A DNA stretch of 64,000 bases, taken from assembly GCF_001701025.1 (NCBI RefSeq), contig NZ_CP016793.1:1426001-1490000 (forward strand), given 5' to 3'. This document shows positions 1 through 10,658 of this stretch, piece by piece (the stretch's first letter is position 1; every line of letters starts with the position of its first letter). Made by a program: the position numbers and the translations under genes. This DNA comes from Lentzea guizhouensis (lineage in GTDB: Bacteria > Actinomycetota > Actinomycetes > Mycobacteriales > Pseudonocardiaceae). The notes under the pieces are model-generated. The model was not told the DNA's origin. It saw only the letters and a list, made by a program, of their open reading frames with translations, and did not search any database.

Positions 1-471
1 GACATCCCGGCGCCGCCCGCTCGGATCCTCTTGTCAGCCCGAGCTCGTCGTAGGTTCTTGGTTCAACTGTTGATCGATTGATGACATCTCACCAAGGGAT
101 CGTGTTACGGGAAAAGTGCCCAGGCTCCGCGCAGCGCCAACTCGACAAACGGGAAGTCAATGGCACATCCCGCCAAGAACCCGCTGCCGAGCGCGGGCAG
201 TGTCGGAATTGAGGCAGCGCCTGATTGCCGATAGAGCCCTGCCTCGGCGCACGGCGCCGACCTCGATGACGCGCAACGATGTGCAGCCTTCTGCTCTCAT
301 TTAACCGTCGCACATTCCTGTAGACCGGGCCCGCTAGCCGCAGAACCTGAATGCAGAACGCAATGCGACGCAGACTGAGGCACCTGGTCGTAGTTGGGCC
401 GAAGATCGGCTACGGTCATCAGCAGGTGCGGACGTCTTCTTGAGCCGCCTCGACAGGAGCAGGCAGGACCC
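1..471. other. Intergenic region at left edge
   Basis: I see no convincing gene here; the open frames on both strands lack codon bias and recognisable motifs. A TACGGT hexamer at 411-416 could be the -10 element of the gene starting at 472, which would give a leader of about 50 bases with the GGAG-type ribosome site near 456. A matching TACGGT lies at a similar distance upstream of the second paralogue (28312-28317). Confidence 0.4.
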
Positions 472-2143
<1,672 letters not shown>

Positions 2144-2151
<8 letters not shown>

Positions 2152-4087
2152 GCTCGGCAGCCTGCGCGCGGTGCAGGGTTGCCGCTACCTCGTCACCACA
2201 AGCGTCTTCGACGTCCGCGAGCGTGCGCAGCGCGGCGATGTGCAGGGACAGCGGGCCGGATTCGGCGGAGACCTCGACCGCCTGCTCGGCCAGCAGCCGA
2301 GCGACGGCGGGACGACCGAGACCGAGCTCGGCCCGGCCGAGCAGGTCGAGGCAGCGCGCCTTGTTCACGTCGTCGGAGTGCTCGGTGAAGTACGCCATCG
2401 CGTTCTGCGACAACGGAATCGCCTCGGTGAAGTGGCCGACTTTCACCAGGACACGCCCGGTGTGCATGGCACCCAACGCCATCGCGCGTGCTCGCTGCAC
2501 GGGGTCCTCGATCTGCCTGGCCGCGTCGGCGGACGCCTCGAGGTGTTCCAGTGCGCGGCGGAGTTCGCCCTCCTGCTCCAGAAGGATTCCCAGCCACTCC
2601 AGGTTCGACTGCTGCCCGAGCACGTGCTGGAGTTCGCGGGCGATCTCCAGCGACGTGCGGAACTCGTGTTTCGCTTCGGCGAGCTCGCCCCGCATCTCGA
2701 AGGCGGAGCCGAACTGGTTGCGCATGCGCATCACGGCGACCCGGTCACCGAGCGCCTCGGCCGCGCCGACGGCTCTGCGTTGCACGAGGTCGAGATCGAC
2801 GCTCCGGTCGGTGTTGTAGAGCCACGGCCACAAGGCGTCGCCGAGCGCCAGCACGTCAGCGTGCTTCTTCTCGTCGTCGGCCTGCAGCAGGGCCGCGAGC
2901 AGGTTGAGGTGCTCGGCCTGGAAGCCACGGCGAGCCAACGCCGCGGCGTCTGGACCGCCGAACGCCGGGTCGACCCGCTCGAACCGCTCGAAGTCGGTCC
3001 ACCACCGCTGCGACAGCGAACGCGCCAACGAGATCGCCCGGTCCACGTACCAGGCCACAACACGACCACGGACCTCATCGCATTCGGCCACCGTCGAACC
3101 CGCGGCACTCCAGTCCCTGGCGTGCGCGGCCACGAGTGGATGGAACCGATAGCGGTCGGTGCCGACTGGCGAGAGGAGGTTGACGTCGACGAGCTCGTCG
3201 AGCTGGGCTCGTCCTTCCCTTGGCGGCACACCGAGCATCGCGGCGGCCACCGGTACGCCGAAGTCCGGTCCTGGGTGCAACGCGAGGCGTCGATAAGCCT
3301 GCGCGAGCTGCGGTGCGAGGTCTCGGTAGGCCACGTCGAGCACCGTTTCGATCGAGGCCACAGCGCCTTTCCCGGCCAGGACGGCTTCCACCACGTCCGC
3401 TATCCTGCGGCGAGGCCGGCGCAGCTGTCCGGCGACGACTTCGAGTGCGAGCGGCAGACCCGCGCAGGCCGACACGAGACGCTTGACCGCGGCCTCCTCG
3501 GCGCCGAGGTCGAGGCCGGAGGCTTCGTTGAGCAACTCGGTGGCGAACTCCGCGGCCAACGGCTCCAGCACGGCCCGGTCGACGTAGGCCCAGGCCGGGT
3601 CGTCCAGCCACTTCCTGCTCGTCACCACCACCGCGCAGGTGGGCGAGGACGGCAGAAGCGCCATCACCTGAGCCGCGCTGAACGCGTCGTCGAGCACCAG
3701 CAGGATGCGCTTGTCAGCCGTGAGCGAACGGACCACGGCGGCGCGTTCGTGCTCGTGGTGCGGGACGCGTTCCTCGTCGACGCCGAGCTGGACGAGGATG
3801 TCGCGCAGCACGTCGGAAGCCGGCACGGGTCCAGGCTCGACGGACCCGCCGAGCTCGTAGTACAGCTGGCCGTCCGGGAACCGGTCACGCACGTGATAGG
3901 CCCACTTGACGGCCAGTGTCGTCTTACCGACACCTGGCAGTCCGGTCCGCACCGCCAGCAGTGGCACACCACGCTCGAGCGCGTCACCGAGCGCCTGATC
4001 CAGCGCCACGAACTCGTCCACACGGTCGACGAACAGCCGGGGCTCAGGTGGGAGCAAGCGCGGTGCTGCCATACTGTCGTCACCCAC
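2144..4087 (-). CDS. NB-ARC/TPR STAND NTPase, partner of copy 1
   Basis: A 647-residue STAND-class signalling NTPase. It has a Walker A motif GLPGVGKTT at residues 49-57, Walker B KRILLVLDD near 127-134, the NB-ARC GLPLAL motif at 210-215 and a winged-helix/MHD-like segment YRFHPLVAAHAR near 313-324. The C-terminal third is alpha-helical with TPR-like repeats (for example residues 450-640). No DNA-binding domain is present, unlike AfsR/SARP regulators. Start is GTG 4087 with an AAGGAG site just upstream. It is convergent with, and overlaps by 8 bp, the repeat-bearing GT-B-like gene; the same gene pair recurs at 28-32 kb and 48-52 kb. Likely a sensor or switch acting with that protein (inference). 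Confidence 0.85.
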
Positions 4088-4181
4088 CGTTTGGCTCCTT
4101 CCCGTCGGCTCGCAGCCGAGACCTTACCCATGATCGACGTCGTTCAGTGACCGAATCACGACTTCGCGTGTCCACGACGGC

Positions 4182-4187
4182 TATGGT
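4182..4187 (+). promoter_or_regulatory. Candidate -10 element (leaderless) for 4196 gene
   Basis: TATGGT fits the actinobacterial TANNNT -10 consensus. It ends 8 bases before the ATG at 4196, so transcription would begin at or near the start codon. No clear -35 is visible. Confidence 0.4.
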
Positions 4188-4195
4188 CAGCCATC

Positions 4196-4708
4196 ATGAG
4201 CTCGTCTGGCCCCTGGTGGGCGGTGGTCGCGTTCACCTTCGCGGGTGTGTTGCTGACACAGGCCACGACCTGGTGGATGGATCAGCGCAAGGCACGTCGT
4301 GAGAGTGCATTCCGCTGGACGAACCGCAACATCGAGTTCTACGCCGACTTCGTCGATGCCTGCCACGAACTGCTCGAACTGCCGGTGTGGCCGGCGGACA
4401 CGCCGCTCAAGCCGCTGACCGACAAGCTCAGGCAGAAGTCCGTGAAGATCCGGTTCGTGGCCCCACCTCCGGTCAACGAGACGCTGGACAAGACCTTGCG
4501 CGCAGTGGCCGAGCTCGCCGCACAGATCGACAGCATCCGCACGACCAGCAAGCCAGGACACGGCGACCGCATCGACGAACGGCTTCTGCCCGGCTACCGC
4601 GGCAGCGCGGAGGCATTGTCGGCCGCGCTCGACGAGTTCATGGCGGCGGCACGGATCGACGTCGACATCACCTCGGTGTTCCGCGGACTTCCGGACACGC
4701 CTGCGTGA
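4196..4708 (+). CDS. Small N-terminally anchored membrane protein
   Basis: A 170-residue protein with one hydrophobic helix at residues about 7-25, a basic stop-transfer stretch (DQRKARRE) and a helical, charged cytoplasmic remainder. I do not recognise a family function. Its plan (one TM near the N-terminus, then QRK and a coiled region of about 120 residues) matches the protein at 27826-28287 beside the second repeat/STAND locus, so it may be a third component of the system. The last 115 bp overlap the end of the convergent glycosyltransferase gene. Confidence 0.7.
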   Translation: MSSSGPWWAVVAFTFAGVLLTQATTWWMDQRKARRESAFRWTNRNIEFYADFVDACHELLELPVWPADTPLKPLTDKLRQKSVKIRFVAPPPVNETLDKTLRAVAELAAQIDSIRTTSKPGHGDRIDERLLPGYRGSAEALSAALDEFMAAARIDVDITSVFRGLPDTPA

Positions 4709-5724
4709 GCACGCAACACAGCCGCAGCCACCTCAGCGCCGTTCCCAGGAAGGCTCTCCCGCAGGTCGCGCAGCGCGGTCCGCATCTGCGGATCGGCAGC
4801 AACACGTTCCACCAGGTCGTGCAGCGCGACCGGGTGGCACCACCTGGGCAAGCTCACCCCGACGCCCATGCGCACCAGCCGCCGTGCTGTCGCTCGCTGC
4901 TCCCGGCACCGCGGTGCGAGCACCATGGGAACACCGGCGGACAAAGCCTCCACAGTGGAGTTCATTCCGGCGTGTGTCAGGAACACCGTGCTGCTGCGCA
5001 ACAACGCGAGCTGCGGCACGCTGCGGTACGCGGTCACGTTGGCAGGCAAGGTGCCCAGGACTCCGGGGTCAAGAGCCCCCGTGGACAACACCACCGTCCA
5101 GTCCGTGTCACCGAACGCCTCCACCGCGGTGCGGAAGAACTCCGGCTCACGCTCGAACACGGTGCCGGGTGAGACCAGCAGCACCTTGCCCTCGACCCTG
5201 CCCCGCCCCAGGCTCGCTTCCTCGACTGTGTCGGCACGGCGCACGAGCGGGCCGAGAACATGGACTCGTCCGGACACCATAGGCTGCAGCTCAGGCAACG
5301 CGTGCACCAGCACCGGCCGGTCCCGCTGACGCCCGCGGGTGAACGTCGTGCTGAACGACACGACCCGCACCGACCTGCGGCGAGCGACACGAACCGCCCA
5401 CGGCGTCATCACGTCGGCGACCACGAGATCCGGAAGCGACTCCGCCAGATCATCGGCGAGTTGTGCCGAAGCGCACCGAGCCGCGAGCATCTTGCACAGC
5501 GACCTTCTCGTCCAGCCCACCACAGCGCGCCTCGGCGGCACATGAGGGCGCAATTCCCTGAGCAATGACACCGGCACCGCACCGACACCTTCCACCGCCG
5601 AGACAAACCGCTGTCCCACCAGCACCCGTACCACGTCCCCGCCCGCGGCCAACCGCTCCATCACTGGCAGCATCGGATTCACATGACCCCAAGCCGGATA
5701 CGGCACGAACAAGAACTCCCCCAC
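4594..5724 (-). CDS. GT1 (MGT/UGT-like) glycosyltransferase
   Basis: About 376 residues of a GT-B family 1 glycosyltransferase of the macrolide-transferase type. The N-terminus FLFVPYPAWGHVNPMLP is the classic start of this family, and the C-terminal nucleotide-sugar site is visible as THAGMNSTVEALSAGVPMV, close to the canonical HGGxxT..E motif, though the first Gly of HGG is Ala. The frame is open further upstream to 5760 but GTG 5724 places the first strand at the true N-terminus. The C-terminal 30 residues are antisense to the 4196 gene and look like a run-on past the normal family end. Probably transfers a sugar to a small molecule; the acceptor cannot be told. Confidence 0.85.
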   Translation of the reverse strand: MGEFLFVPYPAWGHVNPMLPVMERLAAGGDVVRVLVGQRFVSAVEGVGAVPVSLLRELRPHVPPRRAVVGWTRRSLCKMLAARCASAQLADDLAESLPDLVVADVMTPWAVRVARRRSVRVVSFSTTFTRGRQRDRPVLVHALPELQPMVSGRVHVLGPLVRRADTVEEASLGRGRVEGKVLLVSPGTVFEREPEFFRTAVEAFGDTDWTVVLSTGALDPGVLGTLPANVTAYRSVPQLALLRSSTVFLTHAGMNSTVEALSAGVPMVLAPRCREQRATARRLVRMGVGVSLPRWCHPVALHDLVERVAADPQMRTALRDLRESLPGNGAEVAAAVLRAHAGVSGSPRNTEVMSTSIRAAAMNSSSAADNASALPR

Positions 5725-5998
5725 GCCGCCACCGTAGCGATGCCGCTGGCGAGAAGGCACCCGCGGTCCGCGGCTGCGCCACCAGAACTCGGTTCGACGG
5801 CGCTCCCCATCTCAATGGCGGGGATTATGGACCACCGGTGCCCGGCGTGGCGTACTGACGGCCAACGGCGACCGCGGGCGGTCGTTCAGAGTGATCACGC
5901 GTCGCGACCGAGCACGGTAGCCCGGCACGGATCACCCAACCGGCGGGATCGCAGGCAACACGCCCCCAGCCGTGATCTAACCAGGCAAGGATGCACCG

Positions 5999-6178
5999 GT
6001 GACCAGCACTCCCATCTTCGATGAGCTGTTCGCCCAGTACCGGGCCTGGCTATGCACACAACCCCGCACCCCGGCCGACGCTGCGTCGCCGTATCCGGCG
6101 CACACCGGAACGGTCCTCCCACCAGAACACCCCGGCGGCGAACACCAGACGGAGTCCACCCGGAACGGGGTCGTGTGA
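5999..6178 (+). CDS. Hypothetical small protein (59 aa)
   Basis: GTG start at 5999 with AAGGA 6-10 bases upstream. The product begins VTSTPIFDELFAQYRAW and then becomes Pro/Thr/His-rich. Codon bias is reasonable but length is short and I recognise no family. May be real or a fragment. Confidence 0.35.
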   Translation: MTSTPIFDELFAQYRAWLCTQPRTPADAASPYPAHTGTVLPPEHPGGEHQTESTRNGVV

Positions 6179-6561
6179 GCATAGCCCAATCCGCGCTCCA
6201 CCTACCCGGACCCCCTCGCCTTTCGCAATGCTGACCACCCTGGAGCCCTATACAGTGGCAGGTACTCGCGGATCCATCCGCGCACGTGCGGCCGGAGCTC
6301 GCCGAGTGAGAGGTTCAGTGTCGGAAGCTGCTGGGCGATCTGCAGCTCGGTGGCGGGGCGGTGACGGGGACGTCGGCGTAGCCGCGGTCGTCGGTGTCCC
6401 ATTTGGACAGATCCGCTTCGACGGCACGGACGTGGGCAACGACCGCCCTGGCCACCGAGTGGGGACACACCGCACCATCACCGACAAAACTGTCTGGGCG
6501 ACACTGCAGATATCGTTACCTCTACCACCGCGTCACACTTCCGTGAGGGCTTCTCATCAGG
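6179..6561. other. Gap; possible decayed minus-strand gene
   Basis: No intact gene. On the minus strand two adjoining frames give protein-like stretches (AHVRAVEADLSKWDTDD and then LRPHVRGWIREYLPLY) that could be one small gene broken by a frameshift near 6350. The family is not identified. Confidence 0.25.
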
Positions 6562-6923
6562 TCATGATGCGAACGCGGCGGCGGCAGCGGGAACGTCCAG
6601 GTGCACCGGCACGAACTTATCGACCTGAGTGATCCGCAGCGGCTTGAGCACCGTGGAGTGCGCGGCTGCCACAGTGAACCCGATCCCAGCAGGCGTTCCA
6701 CACGGAGATCACCAGCGTGATGCCGGCAGAGCCGAAGAACGTCATTTCCGCCAAGCCCAGCACCAGCGCACGCCCGGCCTGTTCGAGTCGCGCCTGGGTC
6801 GCCGACCACAGCTCGTCGGCCACGGCCGTGTCGACGTCGCCGGCGATGCACACCATGTCCAACATCGTCGACCATCTCGGCCTGCACGGCGGCTGTCCCG
6901 CAGTGCACGACCCGCATTCGCAT
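6562..6923 (-). pseudogene. STAS-domain anti-sigma factor antagonist, fossil
   Basis: The reconstructed protein reads across three frames: MRMRVVHCGTAAVQAEM, then CIAGDVDTAVADELW and TFFGSAGITLVISVWNA, then GIGFTVAAAHSTVLKPLRI. This is the STAS fold of anti-sigma factor antagonists, with GSAG in place of the usual SSxG phosphorylation site region. Two frameshifts (about 6868 and 6690) break it. An intact family member lies at 46365-46766. Ends in TGA at 6564-6562. Confidence 0.7.
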
Positions 6924-7222
6924 TACCCGCTCATAGACACTGTTGTACGAGGGCCGACCGCTGAGCACGCTGTGTCACCGCACGACATGACAGCGGTCAC
7001 CCTCAGCTCACGCTAGTGCGCGCACCGGCCGCCTGCCGAGAAGCGGCTCGGTGCAGACCGGGCGTCCGTCCCGGTGGCTCCGCCGGTGTTCACCCGTTTG
7101 CCGGTCAACACCACCGCTGCCGATGGCATTGGCTCACAGAGCGCTGCGCCACGGTCACCGGCAGTTCTCGCCGCGAGGGCTCCGAGATCGGTGATCAGGA
7201 TGCGGCGTCGTTGTGCGGACAC
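6924..7222. other. Intergenic, no gene seen
   Basis: Only short frames without codon bias between the STAS fossil and the IS481 end. Confidence 0.5.
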
Positions 7223-8278
7223 GATCTAGGTGGGATCTAGGTGTGCTGCTGACGGTGGTCGTTGACAGCCTGGGCTTGGGTGGGGGTCTTCTGTAGCAGC
7301 CTCTCATACGGAGTCTGGCCACCGAGGCCTCCGTGTGCGCGGTGGTAGTTGTAGTAGTCCTCTTACTCCTTGAGCCGTTCGTTGAACACGCCGGCGTCGC
7401 CGATCACCACACCGTCGAGCAGCCGGTAGAACTCTTCGGCGTCGATGCGGTGAGAGCGCTCGACTTTCCCGTTGAGCCGCGGGGTCGCCGGGCGGATGTA
7501 GACGTGACCGATGCCCTTGTCCAGGACGAGCCAGTGGAACGCGGACTGGAACTCGGCTCCGTTGTCGGTCTGGATCTTCTCGACCTGGAACGGGAGCCGA
7601 GACAATACGTAGTCCAGGAACTGAATCGCGGTCTTCTGGTCCGACTTGGCGTAGATCCGCACGATCCGCAAGCGGGTGCAGTCGTCGATCGCGGTGTACT
7701 GGTAGAACCGTTTGCGGCGTCCCGGCTGATCAGTCAGCGGCTCGACGAACTTGACGTCGATCTGCAGTTGGTGGCCGGGACGTTGCTTCTCGTAGCGCTT
7801 CCACCGCTGTTCGCGCCGCTTGTAGCGCTGGGACGCAGGGAGTCGGCTCATGCCCAGGCGCTTGAGGATGCGATAGATCGTCGAGTGCCCGATCTGCACG
7901 TCGTGGTACCGACGCAGGTACGTCTCGATCTTCAGCGGACCGAAGTGGTACTGCTGCCGCAGATGGATGATCTTCCCGACCACCTCGGGATGGGTGAGGT
8001 TCGGGCAGTGCAGCGGGGCGCTGGAGCGGTCTTTGAGCCCGTCGAGTCCTTCCTCTTCGTAGCGGCGCTTCCAGCGGTAGAACACCGTCCTGCTGATGCC
8101 GTAGTAACGGCAGGTCGCGGCCACATTGCCGCTGACCTCGTCGACGTGCTGCAACATAGCCAGGGGCCGACGAGCACGCCTGGCCAAGTCCTTCTCGCTC
8201 CATACCCACTCAGCCATGGGCCTCCTCCGGTTCAGGAGCCCAGACTGTCAACAACCTCAGTCAGTTTTAGATCTAGGC
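7223..8278. mobile_element. IS481-type insertion sequence (decayed)
   Basis: The transposase remnant is bounded by related inverted ends. The left end reads GATCTAGG ... GTTGACAG (to about 7270) and the right end, read inward, GATCTA ... GTTGTTGACAG (8278 to about 8246). GATCTAGG also occurs outside each end (7223 and 8270), so exact boundaries and target duplication are uncertain. The transposase carries an internal stop, so the element is probably inactive on its own. Confidence 0.7.
7237..8217 (-). pseudogene. IS481-family transposase with internal TAA
   Basis: Residues 1-284 form an N-terminal helix-turn-helix (GISRTVFYRWKRRYEEEG) and a DDE integrase core with DVKFVEPL, the second Asp in YTAIDDCTRLR/QTDNGAEF and a final Glu in NGKVERSHR. 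The frame stops at TAA (7363-7365) exactly where family members continue; translation past it gives EDYYNYHRAHGGLGGQTPYE, the normal family C-terminus, up to a TAG at 7237. The stop probably replaces a Trp codon and is read as a decay mutation rather than recoding. Confidence 0.85.
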
Positions 8279-8291
8279 AGGGGCGGACCTG

Positions 8292-9002
8292 ATGGAGTTC
8301 AGAACCATTAACGGCCGGCGCGTCCCGATCAAGGGCGGTGGTAAGAGCGGTGCGGTGGTGGCTGCCGACGTGCTCGCGCTCGGCTTGGCCGGCGGCACCG
8401 GCGGCCTGACCCTCGGGGGCGGATACAGCCTGGTCTCCGAAGTCGGAGCGGGCGCGCAGAACGCCGTGCAGGGTGTGGGCTCCGGATCAGGCTCGGGCGG
8501 CTCCGCGCAGCTCAAAGCCCGAAAGTCCGAAGGACAGAAGTCCGCGTGCAAAGGCGACAGCGAGGCCGCGTGGCAGCGACTGGACGTCAAGCAACTCAAG
8601 CGCACCGCGCGTCAGCAGGCTGAGTGTGTGGCGGTCTCGTTCGGGCAGATCCGCGACTTCTTCACCCGTACCCGCTGCACCTCCCTGGACCGCGCCCTGT
8701 TCCTGGTCGGCGATGGCGCGGGTAACACCGCGGTGCTGTCGGTGGCCTGGGTCGGTCTGGCCTCCGCGCGCGACGCCGACAAGTTCGAGTCGGTGATGAA
8801 GATCCACGGCAGCGGCGACATCCGGCCTCTTGGCTCGGCGATGCTGGGCCTCGCGGACATCCGCTTCACCGGCGAGAACTATGGCAGCGATCGCGACGGC
8901 AAGACCGTCACCGTCGCCGAAACCGAACTCGTCTCCGGCCACCTCGACCGCGACACCCTCGACGCCATCGCCGAAGTCTCCGCCTACCTGCCCCGCATCT
9001 GA
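8292..9002 (+). CDS. Hypothetical protein with Gly-rich middle
   Basis: A 236-residue product starting MEFRTINGRRVPI, followed by a hydrophobic Gly/Ala stretch (residues 15-50), a short GSGSGSGG linker and a globular C-terminal region. No family recognised. Codon use is typical of the genome and the gene is intact although it sits between two insertion sequences. No close operon partner. Confidence 0.6.
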   Translation: MEFRTINGRRVPIKGGGKSGAVVAADVLALGLAGGTGGLTLGGGYSLVSEVGAGAQNAVQGVGSGSGSGGSAQLKARKSEGQKSACKGDSEAAWQRLDVKQLKRTARQQAECVAVSFGQIRDFFTRTRCTSLDRALFLVGDGAGNTAVLSVAWVGLASARDADKFESVMKIHGSGDIRPLGSAMLGLADIRFTGENYGSDRDGKTVTVAETELVSGHLDRDTLDAIAEVSAYLPRI

Positions 9003-9088
9003 GCGTCGCGACCCTGGTTGTGCTGCATCAGATCGCGGCAGGGGTCTGTTCCCTAAATGACCAGCGCGACTTCTGGTGCTGTGTGTGG

Positions 9089-10372
9089 TCAGGCGGCGTG
9101 TTCGGGGATCAACTGGGAAATGTCGTAGCCCTGTTCGATCAGTTCGGTGATGAGCCGGCGGGCGCGGTGTGCCTGGTGCTGGAGTGAACGGGGCTTGTGG
9201 TCAAAGTAGTCGGGGCCGAGGTCGTGGTAGGCGACGTCGTGGGTGAGCATGTGCCAGATCGCGGTGAGGATCTTGTGCTGGACGGCCACTTGGGCGCGGA
9301 GCGGGCCGCGGCGCTTGCGTAGCCGGTGGTAGTAGCTCTTCAGGTAGCAGGGGCGGCTGCGGGTCTGGGCGATGATGCCGGCGGCGATCCCAAGCCAGCC
9401 CCTCAGGTAGGGATCGCCGTGGGTGGTGGCCGAGGACAGCTCGCGGCCGGCGGAGCGGTTGTTGCCTGGGCAGACCCCGGCCCAGGACGCGAGATGACCA
9501 GGAGTGGGAAACACGGTCATGTCGGTGCCGATGGAACCGATGATGCCGCAGGCGATCCGGTCAGAGATCGAGGGGACGATCATCGACAGTTCCTTGGCTC
9601 GCGCGAAAGGGCCCATTGCCTGCTCGATCTTGACGACGTAGGCGGCCAGCTGCGCGTCGAGCATGTCTATCTGAGCCAGCACTTGGCCGATCATGAACGC
9701 CGACGCGTCGCTGAACCGGGCGATCTGCAACGCCTCCCGCAACTGCGGGATCTTCGCCCGCAACCGGCCCTTGGCCATCTCGGCCAGAGTGACCGGATCG
9801 CGTTCGCCGGCCACGATGGCCTCCAGCATCGCCCTGGTGGAGGCGCCGAGCGTGTTCGAGGTGACCGAGGAGATCTTCAGTCCGGTTTCCTCGATCAGCT
9901 TTTCCAGTCTGTTGATCACGCGTGCTCGATCGCGGACCAGATGCGTGTGCTGACGCGTCAGCTCCCGCAGATCCCGGATCGGTGGTGGCGGGACGAAACA
10001 GGAACGGACCAGGTCGTGCTGGGCCAGCCACTGGGCGTCCTTGACATCGGTCTTGCGTCCCTTGACCTGCTTGACATCACGCGGGTTGACCAACTGGGTC
10101 TCGAACGAGGCTTCCAACAGGTAGAACACGGGTTTCCAGTAGGCGCCGGTGGCTTCCATCGCCACCACCTGCACCCGATGAGTGGCCAGCCACTCGGCCA
10201 GGTCCAGCAGTCCCCGCGTCATCGTCGAGAACGTCTTGGTCTGGGAACGAAATCTTCCGTTCTTGTCCGGAACCCGAACGCAGGCAGCGAGTTCCCGCTT
10301 GCCGATGTCCAGACCGGCGACCCGGGAGAAGACGATCTCCATGCCGTCATCGACTGTCACGGTCTCGCTCAT
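9089..10372 (-). CDS. IS110-family transposase (DEDD recombinase)
   Basis: About 427 residues from ATG 10372. It has the RuvC-like start VAGLDIGKRELAACV, the second acidic motif EATGAYW, the third region KTDVKDAQWLA and the C-terminal Tnp_20 domain with serine region (SWAGVCPGNNRSAGRE). IS110 enzymes are DEDD/serine recombinases that use a structured bridge RNA encoded in a non-coding end of the element. The frame is open to 10462, but 10372 is the first start that gives a normal family N-terminus. Intact by sequence. Confidence 0.9.
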   Translation of the reverse strand: MSETVTVDDGMEIVFSRVAGLDIGKRELAACVRVPDKNGRFRSQTKTFSTMTRGLLDLAEWLATHRVQVVAMEATGAYWKPVFYLLEASFETQLVNPRDVKQVKGRKTDVKDAQWLAQHDLVRSCFVPPPPIRDLRELTRQHTHLVRDRARVINRLEKLIEETGLKISSVTSNTLGASTRAMLEAIVAGERDPVTLAEMAKGRLRAKIPQLREALQIARFSDASAFMIGQVLAQIDMLDAQLAAYVVKIEQAMGPFARAKELSMIVPSISDRIACGIIGSIGTDMTVFPTPGHLASWAGVCPGNNRSAGRELSSATTHGDPYLRGWLGIAAGIIAQTRSRPCYLKSYYHRLRKRRGPLRAQVAVQHKILTAIWHMLTHDVAYHDLGPDYFDHKPRSLQHQAHRARRLITELIEQGYDISQLIPEHAA

Positions 10373-10626
10373 AGCGGACCTCCACAAGACTCGGCGTAGC
10401 AACGTGTTCTTGCGGCGGGCCGAGCCGGGAGGGATCCGGTAACTGAACGCACTCTGTTCCACGTGCTCACTGGCAACAATTCAAGGCCCACAAACCCCAC
10501 GATCCCCGCGCCAGGCTGTCAAACGGGCTCGTTCGGCACCACGGACCCTCGACGTCACCCAGCCCGGCCCGCACCAATTTTGTCCGTTCACCACGCCCGC
10601 ACGCCAGGGCGGGCTCACCCGCTGTC
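10373..10626 (-). ncRNA. Possible bridge-RNA region of the IS110 element
   Basis: About 250 bp upstream of the IS110 transposase without a gene, bordered by the ISL3 target duplication. In classical IS110 elements the bridge RNA lies in the non-coding segment 5' of the recombinase gene, so this is the likely place. I did not fold it and cannot show the two guide loops; the element ends are not defined. Confidence 0.25.
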
Positions 10627-10658
10627 AAACGAACGGCTCTGGCTCGTAGTCGGTGGTG
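10627..10658. repeat. ISL3 element left end: 8-bp target duplication plus terminal inverted repeat
   Basis: AAACGAAC at 10627-10634 is duplicated exactly at 12265-12272. The inverted repeat at 10635-10658 (starting GGCTCTGGCTCG) is a perfect 24-bp match to the inverted copy at 12241-12264. Confidence 0.95.

Noticed and set aside
7333..8292. 319-codon plus-strand frame
   Set aside because: Reverse-strand shadow of the IS481 transposase.
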